A DNA stretch of 6,179 nucleotides, from the NCBI GenBank assembly GCA_023424785.1, contig JAFADP010000103.1:1-6179 (forward strand), in the 5' to 3' direction. Under the pieces are notes generated by a model. The model searched no databases. It was given only the letters and a program-made list of their open reading frames with translations, and had not been told where the DNA came from. Position numbers and translations under genes: made by a program. This stretch comes from Bacillota bacterium. Its GTDB lineage: Bacteria > Bacillota > Clostridia > Clostridiales > Clostridiaceae. Positions 1 to 6,179 of the stretch are shown here, in pieces. Within the stretch, counting starts at the first letter, position 1; the number at the start of each line of letters is the position of its first letter.

Positions 1-707
1 ATCAATCATCTAATTTAAAAGAAAAGCTTAGAGAGATGGGTGCGGAGGTTACAGAAATAAACTCAATTAAAATAAAGGATACCTCAAGTAATTTAAATAA
101 AATATTAGATAAGCTAGAGGAATATGACCATATATTACTTACATCAGTAAATGGGGTTAATATTTTCTTTGATTATTTAATAAAACAAAAGTATGATATA
201 AGAGGAATTAAAGCTAAATTTTCAGTAATAGGAAAAGCAACTAAAAAAGCTTTAGAACAAAGAGGAATACAATCATTTATTATGGCAAGAGAATTTGTTG
301 GAGAAGGACTTTTAAAAGCAATTAAACCTTATGTAAAAGAAGGAGAAAAAATATTAATTCCTTGTTCATCAAAAAGTAGAAAACTACTTAATGAAGAACT
401 TGAGAAATTAGGATGCAATGTAGATAGAGTTCATATTTATGATACTGTTTTAGGAAAAGTTAATAATGAGAAATCTTATGATGAGGTTGATATAACATTA
501 TTTACAAGTCCAACAACTGTTGAAAATATGATAGAGATGGTTGGTATAGATAATATAATAAAAAAGAAAAATATAGCAATAGGACCTCAAACTAATAAAG
601 CCTTATTAAAGCATAATATAGAAGCTTTTGTTTGTAAGGAGCATTCAGAAGATGGATTTTTAAAAGAAATCGTAAATATTGTTAAAGAGGGTAATATTAA
701 TGATTAA
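1..707 (+). CDS. hemD: Uroporphyrinogen-III synthase, 5'-truncated by the window edge (possibly C-terminal part of a CobA-HemD fusion)
   Basis: Uroporphyrinogen-III synthase closes and inverts ring D of hydroxymethylbilane to give uroporphyrinogen III, the last common precursor of siroheme, cobalamin and heme; it is cytosolic. The frame is open from base 3 with no stop, and residues before the Met at base 36 (QSSNLKEKLRE, then MGAEVTEI) match the conserved start of the HemD fold, so that Met is internal and the real start lies upstream. About 234 residues are visible. Family patterns in order are LLTSVNGV, IGKATKKALEQRG, ILIPCSSKSR, VHIYDT with the conserved Tyr, LFTSPTTVENM and AIGPQTNKAL, ending in the usual helix. 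Only about ten residues of a stand-alone HemD would be missing, but many clostridia carry HemD fused behind a CobA methyltransferase, and the window cannot tell these apart. The stop overlaps the hemB start by 8 bases, indicating translational coupling. HemD sequences diverge strongly; the family call is nevertheless firm. Confidence 0.93.
   Translation, partial: QSSNLKEKLREMGAEVTEINSIKIKDTSSNLNKILDKLEEYDHILLTSVNGVNIFFDYLIKQKYDIRGIKAKFSVIGKATKKALEQRGIQSFIMAREFVGEGLLKAIKPYVKEGEKILIPCSSKSRKLLNEELEKLGCNVDRVHIYDTVLGKVNNEKSYDEVDITLFTSPTTVENMIEMVGIDNIIKKKNIAIGPQTNKALLKHNIEAFVCKEHSEDGFLKEIVNIVKEGNIND
684..691 (+). promoter_or_regulatory. Ribosome binding site of hemB
   Basis: AAAGAGGG lies inside the 3' end of hemD, 8 bases before the ATG at 700. 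It decides the hemB start. The longer open frame begins at a TTG at 679 that lies upstream of this site, so the extra seven residues are unlikely to be translated. Confidence 0.75.
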
Positions 708-1665
708 TAGAAGTAGAAGATTAAGATTTAATGATAGTATTAGGGATTTGGTAAGAGAAACAACTCTTTCACCAAGTGATTTTATATATCCAATTTTCGT
801 TGTAGAAGGAAAAAACATAAAAAGTGAAATAAGTTCACTTCCAAATTGTTATCATTATTCAGTAGATAGGCTAGATGAAATTATATCAGAAGTAAAATCA
901 GCAGGAGTAAGAGGAGTACTTTTATTTGGAATACCAGAACATAAAGATTGCTGTGGGTCAGAAGCATACAGTGATGATGGTATAGTACAAAAAGCCATAA
1001 GAAAAATTAAAGAAATAGATAAAAGTATATATGTTATAACAGATGTTTGTATGTGTGAATATACAGACCATGGTCATTGTGGAATATTAAATGGTGATTA
1101 TGTAGATAATGATAAGACTCTAGAATTTTTAGGGAAAATTTCTGTATCCCATGCAAAAGCAGGAGCAGATATGATAGCACCTTCTGATATGATGGATGGA
1201 AGAGTCGGTTTTATTAGAGATGCATTAGATAGAGAAGGATTTATAAACATTCCTATAATGAGCTATTCTGCTAAGTATTGTTCAGCATTTTATGGTCCAT
1301 TTAGAGAAGCTGCAAATTCTGCGCCAAAGTTTGGAGATAGAAAAACTTATCAAATGGATCCAGCTAATAGAAGAGAAGCTTTAAAAGAAGTAGAACAAGA
1401 TTTACAAGAAGGTGCAGATATAATAATGGTTAAACCTGCATTATCTTATTTAGATATAATTAGAGAAGTTAAAAATAATACAGTAGTTCCTATATGTGCT
1501 TATAGTGTAAGTGGAGAATATGCTATGATAAAAGCTGCTGCAAGTCAAGGATTAATAGATGAAGAAAGAGTGGTTATGGAAATGTTAACCTCTATAAAAA
1601 GAGCAGGAGCAGATATTATTATTACGTATTATGCTAATTATGCAGGAGAAATATTAAAAAGGTAG
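700..1665 (+). CDS. hemB: Porphobilinogen synthase (5-aminolevulinate dehydratase)
   Basis: HemB condenses two 5-aminolevulinate molecules to porphobilinogen, the second committed step of tetrapyrrole synthesis, as a cytosolic homo-oligomeric TIM barrel. The product is 321 residues, normal for the family. I chose the ATG at 700 because it follows a good ribosome binding site and gives the typical N-terminus MINRSRRLRF. Both substrate-binding lysines are visible: K192 in SYSAKY, followed by FYGPFR, and the Schiff-base K245 in IMVKPALSYLD. The segment DVCMCEYTDHGHCG holds the three-cysteine set C117, C119 and C127 of the zinc-dependent type, rather than the aspartate-rich magnesium type. The conserved stretch FGDRKTYQMDPANRREAL (211-228) is also present. 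It overlaps hemD by 8 bases and precedes hemL by 9, so the three are almost certainly co-transcribed. No irregularity is seen; the enzyme should be active. Confidence 0.98.
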   Translation: MINRSRRLRFNDSIRDLVRETTLSPSDFIYPIFVVEGKNIKSEISSLPNCYHYSVDRLDEIISEVKSAGVRGVLLFGIPEHKDCCGSEAYSDDGIVQKAIRKIKEIDKSIYVITDVCMCEYTDHGHCGILNGDYVDNDKTLEFLGKISVSHAKAGADMIAPSDMMDGRVGFIRDALDREGFINIPIMSYSAKYCSAFYGPFREAANSAPKFGDRKTYQMDPANRREALKEVEQDLQEGADIIMVKPALSYLDIIREVKNNTVVPICAYSVSGEYAMIKAAASQGLIDEERVVMEMLTSIKRAGADIIITYYANYAGEILKR

Positions 1666-1667
1666 GA
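1658..1667 (+). promoter_or_regulatory. Ribosome binding site of hemL
   Basis: AAAGGTAGGA spans the end of hemB and its stop codon, and ends 7 bases before the hemL ATG at 1675. This ties hemL translation to the end of hemB and supports the 1675 start over the in-frame Met codon a few residues in. Confidence 0.65.
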
Positions 1668-1674
1668 TAAATAA

Positions 1675-3009
1675 ATGAAGCAAAATGAGATGATATTTAA
1701 TGAAAGTAAAAAGTTTATGCCAGGAGGTGTTAACAGCCCTGTTAGAGCATATAAAGATATGGAAATAACTCCACCTATAATAAAGTCTGGAAAAGGTGTA
1801 GTTATAGTTGATGAAGAAGGAAAAGAATATATAGACTTTGTTTTAGCATGGGGACCATTATTACTAGGTCATTGTAATGAGAATGTAGTTAATTCAATAA
1901 AAGATACATCAGAAAAAGCTTTAGCATTTGGAGCTCCAACATTTTTAGAACTTGAAATGAGTAGATTCTTATGTGAAAATATGCCTAATATTGATATGGT
2001 AAGAATGGTTAACTCAGGTACAGAAGCTACTATGAGTGCAGTAAAGCTTGCAAGAGGATACACAAAAAGAGATAAAATAGTTAAGTTTGCAGGATGTTAT
2101 CATGGACATTTTGATGGTTTTTTAGTAGAAGCAGGTTCTGGTGTATTAACAGATGGAATACCAGGTTCACTAGGAGTACCAGAAGATAGTATAAAAAATA
2201 CAATTATATGTAGATATAATGATGAAAAGCAATTAGTAGATATATTCAAAAAGTATGGAAAAGAAATTGCAGCAGTTATTATAGAACCAGTAGCAGGAAA
2301 TATGGGAACTATAAAAGCTGATGATAAATTTATGAAAAGATTAAGAAGATTATGTAATGGTTACAACTCAGTTTTAATTTTTGATGAAGTAATGTCAGGT
2401 TTTAGAGTTGATTTTTATGGAGCACAAAGTCTTTTTGATGTAGAACCAGATATGGTTACATATGCAAAGATCATAGGTGGAGGACTACCTTGTGGGGCTT
2501 ATGGTGGAAAGAGAGAAATTATGGAGCAACTTTCACCATTAGGTGGAGTATATCAAGCTGGAACAATGTCAGGAAATCCAATAGTTATGGCAGCTGGTCT
2601 TGCAACATTAAAACAATTAAAAGAGCATAAAGAATACTATAATCATATTGAACGTGTTGGTAAAAAGTTAGAAGATGGCTTATATAAAGTAAGTGAAAAG
2701 TATAATATTCCAATAAGCATAAATAGATATGGTGGAATGATGACAATGTTCTTTACAGATAGAGATGTAAATACATTTGAAGATGTAAAAACTTGTGATG
2801 AGGGAAGATTTAAGAGATACTTTACTCATATGATTCAAAGTGGAATAAATATACCACCATCACAATATGAAACATTATTCTTATCAACCTGTCATAATAT
2901 AACTCACGTATTTAAGTTTGTTAAAGCTTTTGAAGAGTTTGCAAAAAAAGAAGTTGAATTTATAAATAGTGAAGCTGAAATTGTAGAAAATCAAGACAAT
3001 TTAGAATAG
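1675..3009 (+). CDS. hemL: Glutamate-1-semialdehyde 2,1-aminomutase
   Basis: HemL is a cytosolic PLP enzyme of aminotransferase fold type I that converts glutamate-1-semialdehyde, made by HemA from glutamyl-tRNA, to 5-aminolevulinate, the substrate of the neighbouring HemB. Its presence shows the C5 route rather than ALA synthase. The 444-residue product begins with the family pattern FMPGGVNSPVRAY (14-26). It then shows LAWGPLLLGH (58-67), the cofactor-phosphate segment NSGTEATMSAVKLARGYT (113-130), CYHGH (141-145), IFDEV with the PLP-nitrogen aspartate D237, the Schiff-base lysine K265 in YAKIIGGGLPCGAYGG, and GTMSGNP (296-302). These distinguish it from ornithine or acetylornithine aminotransferases. 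The C-terminus carries roughly 15-20 extra, mostly acidic residues (about 425-444) beyond the usual end near residue 425-430, probably a disordered tail. It is the last hem gene of the operon in this window. Confidence 0.98.
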   Translation: MKQNEMIFNESKKFMPGGVNSPVRAYKDMEITPPIIKSGKGVVIVDEEGKEYIDFVLAWGPLLLGHCNENVVNSIKDTSEKALAFGAPTFLELEMSRFLCENMPNIDMVRMVNSGTEATMSAVKLARGYTKRDKIVKFAGCYHGHFDGFLVEAGSGVLTDGIPGSLGVPEDSIKNTIICRYNDEKQLVDIFKKYGKEIAAVIIEPVAGNMGTIKADDKFMKRLRRLCNGYNSVLIFDEVMSGFRVDFYGAQSLFDVEPDMVTYAKIIGGGLPCGAYGGKREIMEQLSPLGGVYQAGTMSGNPIVMAAGLATLKQLKEHKEYYNHIERVGKKLEDGLYKVSEKYNIPISINRYGGMMTMFFTDRDVNTFEDVKTCDEGRFKRYFTHMIQSGINIPPSQYETLFLSTCHNITHVFKFVKAFEEFAKKEVEFINSEAEIVENQDNLE

Positions 3010-3015
3010 ACTAAT

Positions 3016-3021
3016 AAGGAG
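3016..3021 (+). promoter_or_regulatory. Ribosome binding site of the PotD-like lipoprotein gene
   Basis: A perfect AAGGAG sits 6 bases before the ATG at 3028, in the 18-base gap after hemL. The gap is too short for a terminator, and I see no hairpin there, so read-through from hemL is expected. Confidence 0.8.
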
Positions 3022-3027
3022 ATAGTA

Positions 3028-4083
3028 ATGAGAAAATTTATTAAAGGAATAGGTATAGCAATTAGTACAGTATTAATATCTGCATTTTTTGTAGGATGCA
3101 ATAGTTCAAAGGAAGTTGTTAACTTTTTAAATTATGGAGAAAATATAGATGCGGAAACATTAAAAGAATTCCAAAAAGAGTATGATATTAAGGTAAATGT
3201 AGATACATTTGATGATATGGAAACAATGTATAATAAAATTAAGTCTGGAGCTGTTAATTACGATGTAATACTAGTTTCAGATAATTTAATGGGAAGAATG
3301 ATAAATGAAGATTTATTATTAGAATTAAATAAAGATAATATACCAAATATAAATCAAATGAGCGAAGAATATTTAAATTTATCAATGGATCCAGGAAATA
3401 AGTATTCAGTACCGTATATGTTTGGAACAGTTGGCCTAATATATAATACAGATGTGGTAGATGAAGAAGTAGATAGCTGGGATATTTTATGGAATGAAAA
3501 ATACAAAGATAATATATTTATGTTTAACACTTATAGAGATACAATAGGGGCAGGTCTTAAAAAGCTTGGTTATTCTTTAAATAGTGAAAACAAAGATGAA
3601 ATAGAAGAAGCTAAGAATCTATTATTATCACAAAAGAAGTTAGGAACTATTTATGGAAGTGATTATGGAACTGAAAGTATAGCAAATGGTGAAACAGTTG
3701 TTAATATGATTTGGTCTGGAGAAGGATTAAACCTTCAAGATGAATATCCAAACTTAAAGTATGTTGTACCTAAAGAGGGAGCAAACTTTTGGATAGATAG
3801 TTTATGTATACCTAAGAACGCAAAAAATGTAGAAGGAGCAGAAAAGTTTATAAACTTTGTAAGTGATAAAGAGAGTGCATTAAGAATTGCTGATGAAATA
3901 GGATATACAACTCCTAATAAAGAAGCTATGGAAGCACAAGAAGATCATATAAAAAATAATCCAAATGCATATATGCCAGAAGAAATAATGAATAGATGTG
4001 AGTTATATAATGATTTACCAAAGGATATAAAGAAATTATATGATGAGGCATGGACTGAAATTGGTGTAGAAAGTGCAGATTAG
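3028..4083 (+). CDS. potD: PotD-like ABC transporter substrate-binding lipoprotein (spermidine/putrescine-binding family)
   Basis: This is a periplasmic-binding-protein-type receptor that would sit lipid-anchored on the outer face of the membrane and deliver ligand to an ABC importer. The 351-residue product begins with basic MRKFIKG, a hydrophobic stretch (8-22) and a lipobox FVGC with Cys24 as the lipidation site; Phe at -3 is somewhat atypical. The mature part follows E. coli PotD throughout: ETMYNKIKSG (65-74), YDVILVS (78-84), YSVPYMFGTVGLIYN (126-140), LKKLGYS (177-183), MIWSGEG (227-233), PKEGANFWIDSLCIPKNAKN (248-267) and EIGYTTPN (290-297). Pocket residues W229, W255, D257 and Y293 of PotD appear kept. 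By my hand alignment, other pocket positions differ: W34 to Tyr, Y37 and Y85 to Asn, D168 to Thr, Q327 to Tyr. The family is secure, but the ligand (spermidine, putrescine or another amine) is not. No potA, potB or potC lies in the window, so it must borrow a permease encoded elsewhere. It is 18 bases after hemL and probably shares its transcript. Confidence 0.9.
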   Translation: MRKFIKGIGIAISTVLISAFFVGCNSSKEVVNFLNYGENIDAETLKEFQKEYDIKVNVDTFDDMETMYNKIKSGAVNYDVILVSDNLMGRMINEDLLLELNKDNIPNINQMSEEYLNLSMDPGNKYSVPYMFGTVGLIYNTDVVDEEVDSWDILWNEKYKDNIFMFNTYRDTIGAGLKKLGYSLNSENKDEIEEAKNLLLSQKKLGTIYGSDYGTESIANGETVVNMIWSGEGLNLQDEYPNLKYVVPKEGANFWIDSLCIPKNAKNVEGAEKFINFVSDKESALRIADEIGYTTPNKEAMEAQEDHIKNNPNAYMPEEIMNRCELYNDLPKDIKKLYDEAWTEIGVESAD

Positions 4084-4113
4084 TTGGAAGTTTAATTAGG
4101 AATAATATATAAT
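4084..4113 (+). promoter_or_regulatory. Candidate sigma-A promoter before the DUF3867-like gene
   Basis: Immediately after the potD-like stop codon is TTGGAA (4084-4089; 4 of 6 matches to TTGACA), an 18-base spacer, and a perfect TATAAT (4108-4113). Transcription would start near 4120, leaving a very short leader that still includes the AAGGAG at 4122. It sits in the widest intergenic gap of the window, which favours it, although TATAAT arises readily by chance in such AT-rich DNA. If real, it lets the DUF3867-like and ABC-F genes be expressed independently of the hem operon. Confidence 0.45.
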
Positions 4114-4121
4114 ATGAGGAT

Positions 4122-4127
4122 AAGGAG
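4122..4127 (+). promoter_or_regulatory. Ribosome binding site of the DUF3867-like gene
   Basis: AAGGAG lies 10 bases before the ATG at 4138 and downstream of the other possible ATG at 4114. It therefore fixes the start at 4138. The 4114 ATG has only a weak TTAGGA far upstream and directly abuts the candidate -10 box. Confidence 0.7.
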
Positions 4128-4137
4128 AGTGAGTTAT

Positions 4138-4695
4138 ATGGATGATAGAATTATAGATTTTAATAAAATAAAAAATAAAGCAAATGATAAAGATGTAGAT
4201 AAGTTAGAAAATTATATGTACAGTCTATATTATGAAATGGCAGAAGGTAAAATTACCATGGCTGATTTCACTAAAAAGATGTATGAATATATGGATAATA
4301 ATAATATATCTCAAGATAAATTTTTTAACATGCAAAAGAAATTAATGGAGAGATATGGATTTGATGCAGGAAGCCTAGAAGAACAATTAAAAAATGCAGG
4401 AATTAATATATCAGCAATAACTCCAAACTATGATGAAGTAAGAAAAACTATGAGCTTTCAAGATAAGTATGGCAATTCAGTAGTTAATAAATCAGTAATA
4501 AATTATAAAATAAAAAATGATAAGAATGATTTGGTTTTAATGCTAGAAGAAGAAAATGTAATTATCGAAAGTGCAGGAAAAGTTAATTTAGACGATGTTG
4601 AATTAAATGAATTTTTATGTTCTTATAAGAAAATAAGAGATAATAAAGTTTTAAAAATAAAAGTTTATGAAAATGTTAATCAATATGATTATTAA
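4138..4695 (+). CDS. DUF3867-like protein of unknown function
   Basis: The 185-residue product resembles, from memory, the clostridial DUF3867 family, whose members start with a RIIDFN motif and end in a conserved ELNEFLCSYKK block; no function is established to my knowledge. The start at 4138 gives MDDRIIDFNKIKNK, the usual N-terminus, and discards eight extra residues from the ATG at 4114. Residues 1-90 are lysine- and glutamate-rich and look largely helical, including KLENYMYSLYYEMAEGKITM (22-41) and a second helical block about 57-87 (QKKLMERYGFD). A middle linker (about 90-118) leads to a C-terminal half with alternating strands (DLVLMLEEENVIIESAGKVN, 131-150), then the ELNEFLCSYKK block (155-165) and a final strand LKIKVYENV. 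There is no signal peptide, membrane segment or recognisable catalytic motif, so it is probably cytosolic. It has its own candidate promoter and lies 14 bases before an ABC-F gene, probably in one transcript. Confidence 0.8.
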   Translation: MDDRIIDFNKIKNKANDKDVDKLENYMYSLYYEMAEGKITMADFTKKMYEYMDNNNISQDKFFNMQKKLMERYGFDAGSLEEQLKNAGINISAITPNYDEVRKTMSFQDKYGNSVVNKSVINYKIKNDKNDLVLMLEEENVIIESAGKVNLDDVELNEFLCSYKKIRDNKVLKIKVYENVNQYDY

Positions 4696-4699
4696 TCTT

Positions 4700-4705
4700 A
4701 GGAGG
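4700..4705 (+). promoter_or_regulatory. Ribosome binding site of the ABC-F gene
   Basis: A perfect AGGAGG lies just after the DUF3867-like stop, only 4 bases before the ATG at 4710. The spacing is on the short side, but the match is strong and no better start is near. Confidence 0.75.
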
Positions 4706-4709
4706 ATAA

Positions 4710-6179
4710 ATGAGCGTACTACAGGTTAAAAATATAAATCACGGTTTTGGTGATAGAGCCATATTTGAAGAAGTGTCTTTTAGGCTTTTAAAAGGTGAAC
4801 ATGTTGGACTTATTGGAGCTAATGGAGAAGGTAAATCTACTTTCATGAATATTGTAACAGGTAATTTAATGCCTGATGAAGGTGATGTAATTTGGTCAAA
4901 TAATGTAAGAGTTGGATATATGGATCAACATGCAGCTCTTACAAAAGGCCAAAGTATAAGAGATGCATTAAGAGATGCATTTAAATATTTGTTTGATTTA
5001 GAAGCAGAGATGAATTCTCTTTATGAAAAGATGGGTGACTGTACTCCAGAAGAATTAGATAAAATGCTTGAAAGAACAGCAGTTATTCAAGATCTTTTAG
5101 ATAACAATGGATTTTATGTTATAGATCCAAAGGTAGAAGAAGTTGCTAAGGGGCTTGGATTATTAGATTTAGGATTAGATAGAGATGTAGATGACTTATC
5201 AGGTGGTCAAAGAACAAAAATACTTTTAGGTAAGCTTTTACTACAAAATCCAGATATATTACTTCTTGACGAGCCTACAAACTATTTAGATGAAGAACAT
5301 ATAGAGTGGTTAAAGAGATATTTAAATAATTATGAAAATGCATTTATATTAATATCACATGATATACCATTCTTAAATTCAGTAGTTAACTTAATATATC
5401 ATGTAGAAGATAGAAAGCTTACAAGATATGTAGGTGATTACTATGAATTTAAGAGACTATATGATGAAAATAAGAAAAGATTAGAACAAGCTTATGAAAA
5501 GCAACAAAAAGAAATAGCAAGACTAGAAGATTTTGTTGCTAGAAATAAGGCAAATGTTGCAACAGCAAATATGGCTAAATCTAGACAAAAGAAGCTAGAT
5601 AAAATGGAAAGAATAGAGTTAATGCAAGAAAAGCCAAAGCCTGAATTTGTATTTAAGACAGCAAGAACAGCTGGAAAAGTAATATTTGAAACAAAAGATT
5701 TAGTAATAGGATATGATAAGCCTTTAACTAAACCTCTTAATATTTACATGGAAAGAGGACAAAAGATAGCTTTAGTAGGAGCAAATGGATTAGGAAAGTC
5801 TACTTTATTAAAGAGTCTACTAGGAATAATTAAACCATTAAGCGGAGAAGTTCATAGAGGAGATTACCAAGAAATTGGGTATTTTGAACAAGAAGATAGA
5901 AGTGGAAATACAAATACTTGTATAGATGAAGTGTGGCAAGAATTCCCTTCATTTACTCAATATCAAATAAGAGCAGCTCTAGCTAAGTGTGGACTTACAA
6001 CAAAGCAGTTAGAATCAAAGATAATGGTATTATCAGGTGGTGAAGCTGCAAAGGTAAGACTATGCAAAATAATAAATAGGGAATCTAATATACTTATTCT
6101 GGATGAGCCTACAAATCATTTAGATCAAGATGCAAAAGATGAGTTAAAGAGAGCCTTAAAAGAATATAAGGGTTCAATA
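4710..6179 (+). CDS. ABC-F family ATPase, 3'-truncated by the window edge
   Basis: ABC-F proteins carry two ATPase cassettes and no membrane domain; they bind the ribosomal E site and help stalled or idle ribosomes, and some protect against ribosome-targeting antibiotics. The frame stays open to the window end, showing 490 residues; relatives are about 515-540, so roughly 30-50 are missing. Domain 1 has Walker A GANGEGKST (36-44), an arm-like insertion (about 85-150), signature LSGGQ (163-167), Walker B ILLLDEP with catalytic E188, and the H-switch ISHD (215-218). A charged helical linker (about 250-320) precedes domain 2, with Walker A GANGLGKST (357-365), signature LSGGEA (441-446) and ILILDEP with E466. 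The second H-switch lies beyond the edge. Both catalytic glutamates and Walker lysines are present, so both sites should hydrolyse ATP. The compact linker suggests a housekeeping translation factor rather than a long-linker resistance type, but sequence alone cannot settle this. It is likely co-transcribed with the DUF3867-like gene. Confidence 0.95.
   Translation, partial: MSVLQVKNINHGFGDRAIFEEVSFRLLKGEHVGLIGANGEGKSTFMNIVTGNLMPDEGDVIWSNNVRVGYMDQHAALTKGQSIRDALRDAFKYLFDLEAEMNSLYEKMGDCTPEELDKMLERTAVIQDLLDNNGFYVIDPKVEEVAKGLGLLDLGLDRDVDDLSGGQRTKILLGKLLLQNPDILLLDEPTNYLDEEHIEWLKRYLNNYENAFILISHDIPFLNSVVNLIYHVEDRKLTRYVGDYYEFKRLYDENKKRLEQAYEKQQKEIARLEDFVARNKANVATANMAKSRQKKLDKMERIELMQEKPKPEFVFKTARTAGKVIFETKDLVIGYDKPLTKPLNIYMERGQKIALVGANGLGKSTLLKSLLGIIKPLSGEVHRGDYQEIGYFEQEDRSGNTNTCIDEVWQEFPSFTQYQIRAALAKCGLTTKQLESKIMVLSGGEAAKVRLCKIINRESNILILDEPTNHLDQDAKDELKRALKEYKGSI
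4958..4981 (+). repeat. Perfect 12-base tandem duplication inside the ABC-F gene
   Basis: AAGAGATGCATT occurs twice back to back, in frame, giving the paired residues RDAL-RDAF in the arm-like region of the first ATPase domain. Each copy contains the palindrome ATGCAT. The repeated residues fit an amphipathic helix, so it may be plain coding sequence rather than a recent duplication. Confidence 0.6.

Noticed and set aside
679..699. Seven-codon N-terminal extension of HemB from a TTG
   Set aside because: The ribosome binding site lies downstream of this TTG, and family members begin at the MINRS-type start encoded from 700.
1869..2063. A 64-residue open frame on the minus strand inside hemL
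   Set aside because: It lies wholly within a strongly conserved part of hemL, shows no recognisable protein features, and is best explained as a shadow of the real gene.
3010..3027. Terminator or separate promoter between hemL and the PotD-like gene
   Set aside because: Only 18 bases separate the genes, and I saw no hairpin with a T-run and no -10/-35 pair in or just before the gap.
4114..4137. Upstream ATG for the DUF3867-like gene (extra MRIRRVSY)
   Set aside because: It directly abuts a candidate TATAAT box and lacks a good ribosome binding site. The ATG at 4138 has AAGGAG and gives the family-like N-terminus.
4661..4689. Possible promoter for the ABC-F gene using TATGAT at 4684
   Set aside because: No acceptable -35 hexamer lies 16-18 bases upstream (AAGTTT), and the gap to the upstream gene is only 14 bases, so co-transcription is simpler.
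4710..6179. Antibiotic-resistance ABC-F (Lsa, Vga or Msr type)
   Set aside because: The linker appears short and the gene sits among ordinary chromosomal genes with no mobile element or attenuator leader, so a resistance call is not supported.

Overview
The window looks like chromosomal DNA of a low-GC, Gram-positive anaerobe of the Clostridium sensu stricto type. This rests on strong AT richness (roughly 30% GC by eye), A/T-ending codons, strong AAGGAG/AGGAGG ribosome binding sites, the hemD-hemB-hemL gene order, a lipoprotein-type binding protein, and a DUF3867-like gene that I associate with clostridia. All genes lie on the + strand and are tightly packed. There is no rRNA, tRNA, CRISPR array, insertion sequence or phage gene, and no gene-free stretch longer than about 60 bases.

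Bases 1-3009 are the end of a tetrapyrrole operon. It holds the 3' part of hemD (uroporphyrinogen-III synthase, cut off by the left edge and possibly the tail of a CobA-HemD fusion), a complete hemB (porphobilinogen synthase) and a complete hemL (glutamate-1-semialdehyde aminomutase). HemL makes 5-aminolevulinate by the C5 route and HemB condenses two of these to porphobilinogen. HemC, not in view, makes the linear tetrapyrrole, and HemD closes it to uroporphyrinogen III. In an anaerobe of this type the product probably feeds siroheme and cobalamin, but the downstream genes are not visible. hemD and hemB overlap by 8 bases and hemB-hemL are 9 bases apart, so this is a co-transcribed, translationally coupled set.

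Bases 3028-4083 encode a PotD-like substrate-binding lipoprotein only 18 bases after hemL, with no terminator between. No permease or ATPase gene for a PotABCD-type importer lies in the window, so this is an orphan binding protein here. Several ligand-pocket positions appear changed relative to E. coli PotD.

Bases 4084-4137 hold a plausible sigma-A promoter. It would drive a second unit: a 185-residue DUF3867-like protein of unknown function, then an ABC-F ATPase (4710 to beyond the right edge) with two complete nucleotide-binding cores. ABC-F proteins act on the ribosome, so this pair appears functionally separate from the hem genes.

I found no clear evidence of a new multi-gene system. The points most worth a second look are the orphan PotD-like protein at the end of the hem operon, the DUF3867/ABC-F pairing, and the promoter that separates the two units.
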